From Clostridia bacterium (GTDB lineage: Bacteria; Bacillota; Clostridia; TANB77; CAG-465): a stretch of DNA of 64,000 nucleotides. The translations under genes and the position numbers were made by a program. Below the pieces are notes generated by a model, which saw nothing but the letters and a program-made list of their open reading frames with translations, searched no databases and was not told the DNA's origin. The stretch covers positions 1-64,000 of the forward strand of contig CAAHEI010000094.1 of assembly GCA_900772475.1 (NCBI GenBank), read 5' to 3'. Shown here in pieces: positions 27,596-36,016 of the stretch. Each line of letters opens with the position of its first letter. Position 1 is the stretch's first letter.

Positions 27596-29461
27596 TTATA
27601 TTTCCCCCTTTTTTTCAAATTTATTTGAAATTAATCCTGCAATAAAGCTATGCCCTATAGAATAAAAATCTATATCTGATTCATCTTTCATAGATTCTAA
27701 AAATATAGGTGATACATTTTTTTGAAGAATCATATGTAGTCTGATTACAACATCCATAAATTCTTGCCTATTACCTGATTTTAAACTATTTAACATTTTA
27801 TATTCTAATCCTTCTAATTTATTATCCAGTCCTTTTTTCTTTAATTCTTCATGAATTTGTGTACCTATATCATACAAAACATTTAATTTTTTACCTGAAT
27901 CGATTATTCTTTTTTCCACATCCATTTCCCCTTTTTTTAATATTTTTAATATAATTCTTACCTTTGACACAATTAACAAGTTATATGAAAATTCTTCTTT
28001 TTTAATTACACTTTCCCTTAATCTGTTAAATATGCAAGATTTTAAATCTATATCTTTTAATATATTATCTGTAACTTGTAGCTTTAATTTATTGTCTTTG
28101 ATTTTTTCTATTGTTTTCTCTGCATACTCTACAAAAAATTTTGCTACATACTTTGGTATATTAAAGTATTTTACAGTGCTGCTTTCCTTATACATTGCGT
28201 CAAATTCAACGACAAAGAAATTATCTATCTGCCATTTACTTATTTGTTTATTTTGACCTATAACATCTAGCATAAGTCCAACTAATGGACTTTCATTATC
28301 TTTTTGATTTTTACACCTATTTTCAAAATTTCTATTTTCTTTTAAAAGTCTACTTATACTTGTATCATAGTTTACAAAGCTCATAACATTTTTTTCTGTA
28401 TATGTATATCCACCTTTATCATAGTTTTTTATTATTTTTTTTGTATTGCAAACTCCCGCTGGTGTACACATATATATAATTTTACAAATATCACAAACAG
28501 GTAGTTTTACATTTTGATTCCAAAAATAGTTTTGCATATTTTCACTAGATACAGCCAGTGGTAAAAACATTCCCTCGCTATAATTTGATGTAAAGTGACT
28601 TGAAGAAGAACATATAGTACAATTATCATGTACTATACTTTTTATATATTCTTTTACATCTTCTAAGCTACCTGTTTTTATAATAATTTTTTGAATTTTT
28701 TTATATACTTTTTCAAAGTCCTCTGTAATCTTTTTACCATAAATACTGGTATTTAAATCTTCTATGTGGGATTCTATTTCTTCTATTGTATATTTATTTT
28801 TTAGTATATCATTTATATAATCTAACTCTACAATATTACTTACATAATCTTTATACATTATATTTTTTTGTTCTTCGTAAGTTTTTTTACTAAAACTTAC
28901 ATTAATAAAACTTTGTTGGCCAAAAAATCTATCACTTAAAGCTTTTTTAAATGAATTAAGCGTTAATTTATTATTTATCTCCTTTTTTGCTAGAATACTA
29001 TACACTGCTTCATTTATCTTAAGTAAGTGTACTATTTTATTTTCATCAATTTTACTATCGATATCATTATATACTGCTAATAACTCATTACATGTTTCTT
29101 TGTCAAATTTTTTTATCTTATCTATTTGAGTTTTTATATTATCTTTTATATATTTTTCTAATGTTTTAATCCTGCTTTTCTGTTCCTTTTCTTTATCGGG
29201 GTTATTTTCTATTATATTTAAACATTTACTTATTCCCTTAATATTTTCTTCAATTCTCATCTTTGTTTTTTTAGCAATATCATATTTTTGCATAAAATAC
29301 TTAAAATAGCACTCATGAAAGTCATATATTATTTTGGTGTCAAATTCAATATAATTTTTGTTTGTTATAACAAAATCTTTGTTTGAATTTTCAAGTATGT
29401 TTATAAATCCTACAATACCTGCGTTATATGCCCAATCTTCTAGATAAATACGTTCTATCAT
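27596..29461 (-). CDS. cas8: Cascade large subunit Cas8 (Cst1, CXXC-CXXC type)
   Basis: This 621-residue large subunit recognises the PAM and holds the non-target strand. The centre carries the family hallmark: NCTICSSSSHFTS followed about 45 residues later by LPVCDICK, i.e. two CXXC pairs with a run of serines after the first. The N-terminal third is charged and coiled-coil-like. Cst1 with Cst2 and Cas5t defines the Tneap variety of type I-B. It follows cas6 by 10 bases. No disruption is visible. Confidence 0.93.
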   Translation of the reverse strand: MIERIYLEDWAYNAGIVGFINILENSNKDFVITNKNYIEFDTKIIYDFHECYFKYFMQKYDIAKKTKMRIEENIKGISKCLNIIENNPDKEKEQKSRIKTLEKYIKDNIKTQIDKIKKFDKETCNELLAVYNDIDSKIDENKIVHLLKINEAVYSILAKKEINNKLTLNSFKKALSDRFFGQQSFINVSFSKKTYEEQKNIMYKDYVSNIVELDYINDILKNKYTIEEIESHIEDLNTSIYGKKITEDFEKVYKKIQKIIIKTGSLEDVKEYIKSIVHDNCTICSSSSHFTSNYSEGMFLPLAVSSENMQNYFWNQNVKLPVCDICKIIYMCTPAGVCNTKKIIKNYDKGGYTYTEKNVMSFVNYDTSISRLLKENRNFENRCKNQKDNESPLVGLMLDVIGQNKQISKWQIDNFFVVEFDAMYKESSTVKYFNIPKYVAKFFVEYAEKTIEKIKDNKLKLQVTDNILKDIDLKSCIFNRLRESVIKKEEFSYNLLIVSKVRIILKILKKGEMDVEKRIIDSGKKLNVLYDIGTQIHEELKKKGLDNKLEGLEYKMLNSLKSGNRQEFMDVVIRLHMILQKNVSPIFLESMKDESDIDFYSIGHSFIAGLISNKFEKKGEI

Positions 29462-29471
29462 ATTTTTCCTC

Positions 29472-30185
29472 CTATATTATCTGAAACATACCAAAACCAC
29501 TTGATCTTTTGCTACCAATTCCTGATTTATACAAATATTCAAGTAATTCTTCTTTTCCATGTAACATATATATTCCAAGTGAACATTCAATTTGTTTTTC
29601 ATAAAATTTCACCACAGTTTTTTTAGGTAAAATTGGAATTAAATTAAAGTCATCTAATATATCACTACTAAAATTACATTTCTTTATTTGCTCATTTATA
29701 TTGATTTTCAATTTTTCTAAAAACTGGTCACTTGAAAAAGAATGATAATAATCTTTTCTAGCTTCCCTATCACGATCTCTTACAACAAGTGGTGATAGAA
29801 ATTTAATTTTTATACTTTCTGTTGTAATCTTTCTTTCTGGCATTAAGCATATTTTTTTAAGTATCATATGATTATTATTTAATTGGAATTTTTTGTTTAC
29901 AAAATTATTAAAAGAATTGTATAATACAACTGCAAGGTTATAATCTGATGTTGAGATGTTTAGTTCAAACTTTTTTTCTTTTACTAAAATTATATCTTTA
30001 TTAAAAGAAGCCCCATTAAAAAACACAGAAAAAGTAAATGACTTTATATTGTTATCCTTATATAACGTCTCAAAGTATTTTTTGTCATACTCTGTTAAAG
30101 ATAGTTTTATATAGCTTAGTATACACCTGTGATAATCTAATTGAACTTCTTCTTTTTCCAATTCGAAATATAATTTGTATCTCAT
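29472..30185 (-). CDS. cas6: CRISPR RNA endoribonuclease Cas6
   Basis: This 237-residue RNase cuts the repeat transcript to make crRNAs. It is the first gene of the cas operon, as usual in type I-B. The C-terminal glycine-rich loop YKSGIGSKRSSGFGMF is the Cas6 hallmark. An N-terminal His in YHRCIL is a candidate catalytic residue. Length is normal. GAAGGTGA precedes the ATG, and a TATAAT box lies at 30216-30211. Confidence 0.93.
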   Translation of the reverse strand: MRYKLYFELEKEEVQLDYHRCILSYIKLSLTEYDKKYFETLYKDNNIKSFTFSVFFNGASFNKDIILVKEKKFELNISTSDYNLAVVLYNSFNNFVNKKFQLNNNHMILKKICLMPERKITTESIKIKFLSPLVVRDRDREARKDYYHSFSSDQFLEKLKININEQIKKCNFSSDILDDFNLIPILPKKTVVKFYEKQIECSLGIYMLHGKEELLEYLYKSGIGSKRSSGFGMFQII

Positions 30186-30538
30186 TTATTCACCTTCTTT
30201 AATGTATAAAATTATATCAAACAGAAAGTGAAAATAATGTCGAATATTGTAGACTGATGTAAAAATATATATTTTTTTGCTTTTGTTTAAATAACAATTA
30301 AAAGTACTATATTTCTTATTATAATATTTGATTTTTTTAAAGTTTAGAATTTGTTATATAGTTTCAAATTGAAATATGTACATAATTGTTACAGCTAATG
30401 AAGGAAAAAAATAGACACTATATTATCTCTAATATACTGTCTATTTAAATATTATGCTAAATTAACTCATGATTTTATTGTATAAAATTTTTATACTGTT
30501 GTTTACCATATCTATATATGATGAATTTTGTTCTAATG
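30186..30538. other. Gene-free region between the cas operon and the mobile element
   Basis: This AT-rich stretch has no plausible gene. A minus-strand TATAAT (30216-30211) is the likely -10 of the cas operon; no good -35 box accompanies it. A 9-bp inverted repeat AAATAGACA/TGTCTATTT (30409-30417 with 30438-30446), flanked by A and T runs, could be a terminator. The left attachment-like site follows at 30539. Confidence 0.5.
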
Positions 30539-30554
30539 ACCTTCGGGTTATGAG
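30539..30554. other. Left attachment-like site, resembling the tRNA-fMet anticodon arm
   Basis: The minus strand reads CTCATAACCCGAAGGT, identical to the anticodon loop and 3' stem of bacterial initiator tRNA. The 5' half of a tRNA is absent. The right copy at 51010-51025 differs at two bases. I infer an attL core. Confidence 0.55.
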
Positions 30555-30674
30555 ATGTGCTTGAAACGTTTATGTAATTTAGTGAAATCAAGGGTTTTAG
30601 CTGATATTTCAATAAAAATTGGGGAAATAATTTTTAGAACATTTGTGCATTTTTTGAACTTTTTGGAGGATTTT

Positions 30675-30695
30675 TTCCCCAACTTTTCCCCAATT
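30675..30695. repeat. Left copy of a 21-bp direct repeat near the element ends
   Basis: The core is TTCCCCAACTTTTCCCCAAT plus one T. The identical sequence in the same orientation is at 50868-50888, and an inverted AATTGGGGAA lies nearby (30614-30623). Possible integrase arm-type binding sites. Confidence 0.6.
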
Positions 30696-30726
30696 ATTTT
30701 TGATAGATTTTAGATATGTTTTGTGA

Positions 30727-30793
30727 TTTTTATTGCAAAATTAGTTTATAGTTTTTATTGCAAATTTAATTTGTGTTTTTTATCGCCAATTTA
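30727..30793 (+). repeat. Three 17-bp iterons at exact 25-bp spacing
   Basis: Units begin at 30727, 30752 and 30777 and read TTTTTATTGCAAAATTA, TTTTTATTGCAAATTTA and TTTTTATCGCCAATTTA. The spacing is not a whole number of helical turns but is exact. They lie between the left end and tnpV and could bind Xis, Int or a replication protein. Confidence 0.65.
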
Positions 30794-30830
30794 GAATGGG
30801 AAACCTAAATTTTATTTTGGAGGTTTTGAT

Positions 30831-31187
30831 ATGAATAATAAGATTACTTATCATAGAGAAGGAGATTATTTTATTCCTGATTTGTGTTTGCTTAAACAGC
30901 CTAATGGGCATATTGGAAAATATGGAAGATTAAGATTAAATTATTTAAAGAATTTTGATATACCTTTTTATACTGAATTACTTATCAGTGGTACTTTGAA
31001 GCAACATTTGCTAGCTATAGATAATGTTGCTAGTAATAAGGTTAATTTACTTATAAAGAGCTTTGCAGAAGATGAAAATGTTAATGAATTGTTGAAGGAA
31101 CATCATCAAATGGAGTGGGTTCAGGCTATGAATAATTTTAAAAATATGGCTGAAGAAATTGTTTTGAATGAGATTATATATGTATAG
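30831..31187 (+). CDS. TnpV-family transposon protein
   Basis: This 118-residue protein matches the TnpV family found in mobilizable transposons such as Tn4451. It has the typical opening ITYHREGDYFIPDL, the GKYGRLRLNYLK segment and HHQMEWVQAMNN near the end. The biochemical role of TnpV is not established. It is the leftmost gene of the element and reads rightward, with GGAGG before the ATG. The next gene follows after 12 bases, so the two are an operon. Confidence 0.85.
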   Translation: MNNKITYHREGDYFIPDLCLLKQPNGHIGKYGRLRLNYLKNFDIPFYTELLISGTLKQHLLAIDNVASNKVNLLIKSFAEDENVNELLKEHHQMEWVQAMNNFKNMAEEIVLNEIIYV

Positions 31188-31199
31188 GAGGTTTTGAAT

Positions 31200-31493
31200 A
31201 TGGTTAATTTTAGAGAGGTAAATGATGATATTTTGAAAGAGTGGTTATTATATAGAGAAGACGAAATTTCTTCTTTAACTTGTGATGAAGATAAGGAACA
31301 TTGGGTTTATTTTGATGAGATCTCTGATAAAATTTTGAATTCTATTCCTAAACAGAATAGGGATTTTGTTAGAAAACAACTTAATATTCTTGATGATAAT
31401 TTTTTGGATTATCTTGGTTATTGGAATGAGAAGTATTATAGGAATGGGTTTGTGGATGGGGTTAAAATAATTATTGGATGTATTAATACTTAA
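31200..31493 (+). CDS. Small element-borne protein, DUF6809-like
   Basis: This 97-residue acidic protein ends YYRNGFVDGVKIIIGCINT, a C-terminal pattern seen in small proteins that accompany tnpV in clostridial elements. I start at MVNFREV because TAGGAGG lies just before that ATG; the upstream TTG is too close. No domain of known function is visible. It is co-transcribed with tnpV and ends before a strong bidirectional terminator. Confidence 0.6.
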   Translation: MVNFREVNDDILKEWLLYREDEISSLTCDEDKEHWVYFDEISDKILNSIPKQNRDFVRKQLNILDDNFLDYLGYWNEKYYRNGFVDGVKIIIGCINT

Positions 31494-31514
31494 CCATAAA
31501 TTAAACTTTATAAT

Positions 31515-31552
31515 AGAATACCTGAAGCAAATTATAAAGCTTCAGGTATTCT
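31515..31552. terminator. Bidirectional terminator between convergent genes
   Basis: A perfect 14-bp stem AGAATACCTGAAGC/GCTTCAGGTATTCT (31515-31528 with 31539-31552) sits between the rightward tnpV operon and the leftward HEPN gene, whose stop codon lies within the stem. Confidence 0.85.
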
Positions 31553-32396
31553 TACTAGGGTTTTTATAGCATTTATCTAGATACTTATGCGCAAATGAAA
31601 TTATTGTTAATATATCTAATGCTTCATTTTCATTTTGTTTCCAGTTTATTTTTGAAGTATGTGCCATTGGATTTCTGACTAAATGAAACAATGAAATTAA
31701 TAATTCTTTTAATCCATTATATTCATTTTTTTCAGAATCTGTAACTAACATATTTAAAACTAAATATGGATCTTTAGTAGCAAATGCAGTTTGAAATAAT
31801 TCATTTCCATCAGACTTTAATCCTGAAATTTCTCTTACTCTTTCTGCTATTCCTTTTGTAGCTTCAAAAACTGCATCATAATAATCTTCTCTTAAATAAT
31901 CTTTTATGCAATATTTAACAACTTCACTATGTATATTTCTATCATACATCTTTTTCTTCAATGAATTTACTCTTCTATCAACTTCATCTAAACTATTAGC
32001 TTTAACGATTTCAATAAATTTACCTGATGAATTAATTTGACATCCTAATAACAATAATATTTTATTTAATTCTTCTAATATAAATTCATATTGATTTCTT
32101 TTCTCTAATTTGGTGTAATTGACTGGATTCATTACAATTTCAATAAACTCTATAACTTTGTTGAAATTATGAGTAGAATTTATTTCATTAGCCAAACAGT
32201 TATATAGCCAATCTCTCTTATTAAGACCAATTTTATAATATAAGCCATTATTAAAAGAACCATCACTGACCAGCGTTATTTTACTTTCTCTTAAATGTCT
32301 CTCTAATTCACTCTTAGTTAATCCTCTACTAGTATCAGCAATAATAGCTGATATATTATGCAAGTTTTGTTCTGTAAATATTCTATTTAAATTCAT
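31542..32396 (-). CDS. TIGR02391/Hypoth_Ymh-like protein with HEPN RNase motif
   Basis: This 284-residue protein has a mixed N-terminal region and an all-helical C-terminal domain. The latter resembles the 'Ymh' abortive-infection family: YDAVFEATKGIAERVREISGL, then LISLFHLVRNPMAHTSKI. RNPMAH (241-246) is a textbook RX4H motif of HEPN ribonucleases. I start at MNLNRIF, preceded by GAGAGGT. It lies 47 bases after the reverse transcriptase gene, in the same direction. HEPN domains in defence act as toxins that cut tRNA or mRNA. An effector role with the upstream RT is inferred; AbiA carries RT and HEPN in one chain. Confidence 0.7.
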   Translation of the reverse strand: MNLNRIFTEQNLHNISAIIADTSRGLTKSELERHLRESKITLVSDGSFNNGLYYKIGLNKRDWLYNCLANEINSTHNFNKVIEFIEIVMNPVNYTKLEKRNQYEFILEELNKILLLLGCQINSSGKFIEIVKANSLDEVDRRVNSLKKKMYDRNIHSEVVKYCIKDYLREDYYDAVFEATKGIAERVREISGLKSDGNELFQTAFATKDPYLVLNMLVTDSEKNEYNGLKELLISLFHLVRNPMAHTSKINWKQNENEALDILTIISFAHKYLDKCYKNPSKNT

Positions 32397-32443
32397 TTCT
32401 ACCTCTCTATTTGCTAATATTATCACTTGATTTATAAATGTAT

Positions 32444-33763
32444 TTATATTGTTTTTATTTCATGTATTCTTGAAATTATTTTGTCTATATTGTCTTTAGC
32501 ATCTATTTTTTGTAAAAAATTTATTGCATTATAATGAAAAGAGTTATAGGTTGTTTCTTCTGAAATTTTATATATTAAATCAATAAAATCATTTTTTTCT
32601 TCTTCTAACAAATTATTATATATTTTTTTCATGTAATATTCATTACTTTCCCTTACAAATTGATATTCTGTAATTATTGATTTTAATTTATTTCTATTTG
32701 ACATATTAAATTTGTCAAATCCAATGTTCAAGAATCTTTTTAAAGAACTCGTATAATTAAAATCAACATCTTTTCTATTATAAAAATCAAAAAATTTATC
32801 AACAGCCTCATCATATTTTTTATCATCAATTAATTTAAAAATGGGTATACCATATAAAATCTGTATTGTTTCTTTATTATATTTTTTTACTTTGCTTGCA
32901 TTCAGATTAAGCCCTAAACAGTTTAATTCTCTTGAGATTACATACATAATATTATTTAATTTTTTAATGTCTTTTACAATTATTATTTGGTCATCTGCAT
33001 ATCTAATATATATCGCATTCGAAATGTCGCAAATTTGTTTTACTGTTTTATCATAATTTTGTAAATAAAAATTTGCTAATAACCTTGATTGGTCTCCAAA
33101 TTCATTTTGAGGAATTCCAACTGATTTCAAATGATATTTATCATTTTTTAGATTCCAGTTTCTCAAAAAATACATTAGCATATTAATAAATTCCATTTTC
33201 TCACTTGGAACTGATATTAATAATTTCTTTTCCAACAAACTTAAATTTATATTATCATAAAAATTTGCAATATCTAACTTTAATATTATATCATCTTCAT
33301 CTAACATTTGAATTTGACGATATAGTATATTTTGAAATTCTTTCCAATTCTTATTCCATAAAGTCGGATTATAACTTTTATATACATATTCTATTTCTGC
33401 ATCTTCTTCTATTTTTATTTTATTGCCAATTCTCCAACCTCCATATGTATTTTCTGTTCTATTAATTGCTATATCATCTTCTAACATTTTACATACAAAA
33501 TAATATAATAATTCATCTTTAATGGATAATATAGGTATTATTCTTGCAACATTATTTGTTTTATAGGTAAATAACTTTTCATCAATTATATCTGTTCTAT
33601 ATTCATAATTATTTAATTCATTATATAATTTTAAAATAATTTCTTTATATTCTTTTTTATTTACTTTTCTATTTATTTTTATTGTTGATTCTTTAACAAT
33701 CTTATCATATAAACTACTTGAAAAAAAATTTAAAAACTCTTCCTCATTTTTTATAAATTTCAT
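32444..33763 (-). CDS. Non-intron reverse transcriptase, defence (UG/DRT or Abi) type
   Basis: This 439-residue protein has a reverse transcriptase core. Motif A is LKLDIANFYDNI (about 161-172), motif B is GIPQNEFGDQSRLLANFYL (about 216-234) and the catalytic box is YADD (255-258). A long helical C-terminal region (about 310-439) follows. No maturase X domain, HNH endonuclease, intron RNA or retron structure is visible nearby. The layout fits the 'unknown group' or abortive-infection RTs used in phage defence. The fic stop is 30 bases upstream and the HEPN gene is 47 bases downstream. Subclass cannot be assigned by eye. An AGAGGAAA site precedes the ATG. Confidence 0.82.
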   Translation of the reverse strand: MKFIKNEEEFLNFFSSSLYDKIVKESTIKINRKVNKKEYKEIILKLYNELNNYEYRTDIIDEKLFTYKTNNVARIIPILSIKDELLYYFVCKMLEDDIAINRTENTYGGWRIGNKIKIEEDAEIEYVYKSYNPTLWNKNWKEFQNILYRQIQMLDEDDIILKLDIANFYDNINLSLLEKKLLISVPSEKMEFINMLMYFLRNWNLKNDKYHLKSVGIPQNEFGDQSRLLANFYLQNYDKTVKQICDISNAIYIRYADDQIIIVKDIKKLNNIMYVISRELNCLGLNLNASKVKKYNKETIQILYGIPIFKLIDDKKYDEAVDKFFDFYNRKDVDFNYTSSLKRFLNIGFDKFNMSNRNKLKSIITEYQFVRESNEYYMKKIYNNLLEEEKNDFIDLIYKISEETTYNSFHYNAINFLQKIDAKDNIDKIISRIHEIKTI

Positions 33764-33793
33764 AATTTCCTCTTTTACTATATATTTTAAATA

Positions 33794-34849
33794 TTAATTT
33801 ACTACCCATTCTCCATTTTTCTTGCCATTTTTTCTTTCTATTAATCCTTTTTCTTGCATTTCTGCCATATATGTTTTGACAGTTCTTACAGATTTATTAA
33901 TTTGTTTTGCAATTTCTTCTTGGTTTGTTGCTGGATTTACTTTTAATATATTTATAATTGCTTGTTCTTCTAAAGTGCAATTATTGCCCTTTAATTTATT
34001 TTCATTTGCACTTTGAATATTATCTATATGTGTATATCTATTCTTTAATTCATAGTTACTATTTGTTAATAAATTATAAAAGAATTTTTCCAAAAATGAA
34101 GTATCCTCGAATACATTTTTTTCAAAATTTTTGTAATTGGCTCTTACTAATGAATTTCTAAAATACCATGAATTTTCAGCAAATACTTCATCATTAATAT
34201 TAAATCCAAAAGTTCTTAAATATTTTATCATAAATACTGCTGTTGTTCTTGTATTCCCCTCACAAAATGGATGTACTTGCCAAATATTTGATGTGAATTT
34301 GCATAAATGTTTTATAGATTCATCCAAACTTAATCCTTTATATAAAAAATTTTTTTCTTGGTCAAAATCATATTCTAATGTTTCTTTTATTGTATCAAAT
34401 GGTGCATATATTACTGTATCTCCATTTAATACCCATTCTTTTTTAGTAAAATTATAATCTCTATATACTCCTGCTCCATCAAATACCTCTTTAAATAATC
34501 TTTTATGAATATTTAATAATTCTGTTGGTGAAAAATTAAATGCTTTTTCACTTAATATTTCTGTTATCCTTACGGCAACTTTATCAGCTTCTTCGCTCTC
34601 TTTTTCAAAGTTTTTTCTACTACCTTGAACTTCATAATATTCGTCTATTCTTGTTTTTACTTCTTTAATACCTATTGTTCCTTCAATGTGTTCTTTAGCT
34701 GTCTTTATCAAGTATTTTGAAGGCTTTAATCCATCTACATCTTGCAGACCAATTGCTGTTTCCCATGTTTTAGTTTTTTCTACTCGATTTGGTTCACCTT
34801 GTTTGATATATTCTGATAGTTCTAAATTCCAATCTCCTTTTTTATCCAT
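33794..34849 (-). CDS. Fic-domain protein (AMP-transferase) with C-terminal winged helix
   Basis: This 351-residue protein has the complete Fic active-site motif HPFCEGNTR (193-201), so AMP (or other nucleotide) transfer to a Tyr/Thr is expected. The N-terminal part (AIGLQDVDGLKPSKYLIKTAKEHIEG) looks like an antitoxin-type lid. The classical inhibitory (S/T)xxxE(G/N) is not exact, since Lys replaces Ser/Thr. The last 60 residues (TLEEQAIINILK...NKSVRTVKTYMAEMQEKGLIERKN) are a winged helix. A three-part operator lies in the promoter (34906-34947) and again inside the gene at the linker to the winged helix (33972-34014). It leads a possible fic-RT-HEPN operon. Confidence 0.88.
   Translation of the reverse strand: MDKKGDWNLELSEYIKQGEPNRVEKTKTWETAIGLQDVDGLKPSKYLIKTAKEHIEGTIGIKEVKTRIDEYYEVQGSRKNFEKESEEADKVAVRITEILSEKAFNFSPTELLNIHKRLFKEVFDGAGVYRDYNFTKKEWVLNGDTVIYAPFDTIKETLEYDFDQEKNFLYKGLSLDESIKHLCKFTSNIWQVHPFCEGNTRTTAVFMIKYLRTFGFNINDEVFAENSWYFRNSLVRANYKNFEKNVFEDTSFLEKFFYNLLTNSNYELKNRYTHIDNIQSANENKLKGNNCTLEEQAIINILKVNPATNQEEIAKQINKSVRTVKTYMAEMQEKGLIERKNGKKNGEWVVN
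33972..34014 (-). promoter_or_regulatory. Intragenic copy of the fic operator
   Basis: On the minus strand AAAGTGCAA (34014-34006), then AAAGGGCAA (33992-33984) and TTGCACTTT (33980-33972). Same order, orientation and almost the same spacing as the promoter operator at 34906-34947. It lies at the codons linking the Fic and winged-helix domains. Confidence 0.65.
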
Positions 34850-34872
34850 TAGAAATACCTCCTACATATATA

Positions 34873-34947
34873 TTATATCAGTTATCTGATATAATATCAA
34901 TATTTAAAGTGCAATTTTTGCACTTTAAAATGTAAAAGTTGCACTTT
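34873..34947 (-). promoter_or_regulatory. fic promoter operators: TTGCACTTT trio and a second palindrome
   Basis: On the minus strand AAAGTGCAA occurs at 34947-34939 and 34926-34918, and TTGCACTTT at 34914-34906. The last two form a palindrome with a 3-base spacer, and the first is 21 bases away, two helical turns. Closer to the gene a second perfect palindrome, TTATATCAG-N4-CTGATATAA (34873-34894), overlaps a TATAAT. The first set probably binds the Fic winged helix. Confidence 0.7.
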
Positions 34948-34974
34948 ATATTATAAATTGTAAAACAATACCAT

Positions 34975-35640
34975 TTAAGTATTAGAATCATTTTTTGAAT
35001 TATTCAAATCGTTCAATTTATTTTCTAATTCATTTATTCTATATGGAATTACATATAAATATTCTATAATATATGTAACAAAATCAAATAAGTAATTTAA
35101 TTCTTTATTATTTATTTTTATATCTTCGTGTGCTCCAAGATTCCCAAATCTTTTTGTAATTTTAGAAATATCTTTTAATTTAGAAGAAAAAATTTCTTTA
35201 TTAAACAAATCATTAATCTTACTTTCCAAATTTCTTCCTTTTGCATTTTGATCATTACAAATTAATTCAAGAGTTTTCCTTAATGCAATTATTGAAATAT
35301 CTGGTGTAATATTTTTTATTCTTAATGCAGAATTATATGTATCATTTATATTTTTTGGTACATTATTGAAATTCAATTTTTCTGTTGGATATAACTGAAC
35401 TTCTTCTATGTAGTCTCTTTCTTCACCATACTCATTTATATAACTTCCCATCGAAGAATCTTCACTTTCTTGAATTAATGTCATTTTATTGCAAACAGGA
35501 CATTGTAATAGGGTAATTTTATCCCAACCATAAAAACCGTATCCTTCATTCCAATTATCGATTTTACTAACTATTTTATTCATTAAAGTTTCATTTCCAC
35601 AATGAGTACATATTTTCACAATTTGTTTATTACTTTCCAT
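34975..35640 (-). CDS. DUF4145 protein with N-terminal zinc ribbon
   Basis: This 221-residue protein has an N-terminal zinc ribbon (CTHCGNETLMN...LQCPVCNKM, about 11-53) and a helical C-terminal DUF4145 domain. The latter includes SIIALRKTLELICNDQNAKG and ITKRFGNLGAHEDIKI. DUF4145 is HEPN-like and frequent in restriction and defence neighbourhoods, but the RX4-6H catalytic pattern is imperfect here (RFGNLGAH, six residues between R and H). It lies 3 bases after the rnlB stop and may share that transcript. A nuclease or regulatory role is unproven. Confidence 0.75.
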   Translation of the reverse strand: MESNKQIVKICTHCGNETLMNKIVSKIDNWNEGYGFYGWDKITLLQCPVCNKMTLIQESEDSSMGSYINEYGEERDYIEEVQLYPTEKLNFNNVPKNINDTYNSALRIKNITPDISIIALRKTLELICNDQNAKGRNLESKINDLFNKEIFSSKLKDISKITKRFGNLGAHEDIKINNKELNYLFDFVTYIIEYLYVIPYRINELENKLNDLNNSKNDSNT

Positions 35641-35643
35641 AAG

Positions 35644-35997
35644 TTATCTCCTTACAAATTCAATTGTTTTTTTATCTAGTGCACTTTCCTCTAACAATTC
35701 AATATGAGATTTAAGATATTGATTTATTCTTCTCTTAACTATATCTGATATTTCTTGCGAATTAACTATAAGAGACTTATAATTATCTTTATCTTCAAAT
35801 TGTATCATAATGAATCTATTAAAAGAAAAACCATTTTGTAAAAATAAATCAATTATAACAGAAAATTTCTTACCTCTTGTTTTATATAAATCATTATATA
35901 TCTCTTCTATAAAATAGTAACTATCTTCAACTGTATTCATGAATACAAAATTATTAGTTATATTTTCGTCAAAATTAAATATCTCATATTCTTTCAT
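35644..35997 (-). CDS. rnlB: RnlB-family antitoxin
   Basis: This 117-residue protein resembles RnlB, the antitoxin that restrains RnlA. The pattern IIDLFLQNGFSFNRFIMIQFE followed by HIELLEESALDKKTIEFVRR matches the family's conserved 'DLL..NG..WNRF' and 'HPEYLEASVL' regions. I start at MKEYEIF, which has a GGAGGAG site; an upstream in-frame start would overlap the toxin gene. It lies directly downstream of rnlA, the normal toxin-antitoxin order for this pair. Identification is by motif memory. Confidence 0.75.
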   Translation of the reverse strand: MKEYEIFNFDENITNNFVFMNTVEDSYYFIEEIYNDLYKTRGKKFSVIIDLFLQNGFSFNRFIMIQFEDKDNYKSLIVNSQEISDIVKRRINQYLKSHIELLEESALDKKTIEFVRR

Positions 35998-36016
35998 TTT
36001 TCTCCTCCATGTTATA

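Noticed and set aside
30530..30570. A functional tRNA-fMet gene at the left end
   Set aside because: Only the anticodon loop and 3' stem match; the D-arm, T-arm and acceptor stem cannot be built.
32444..33763. Group II intron or retron as the source of the reverse transcriptase
   Set aside because: No maturase or HNH domain, no intron RNA fold, and only 30 and 47 bases flank the gene, too little for a retron msr-msd.
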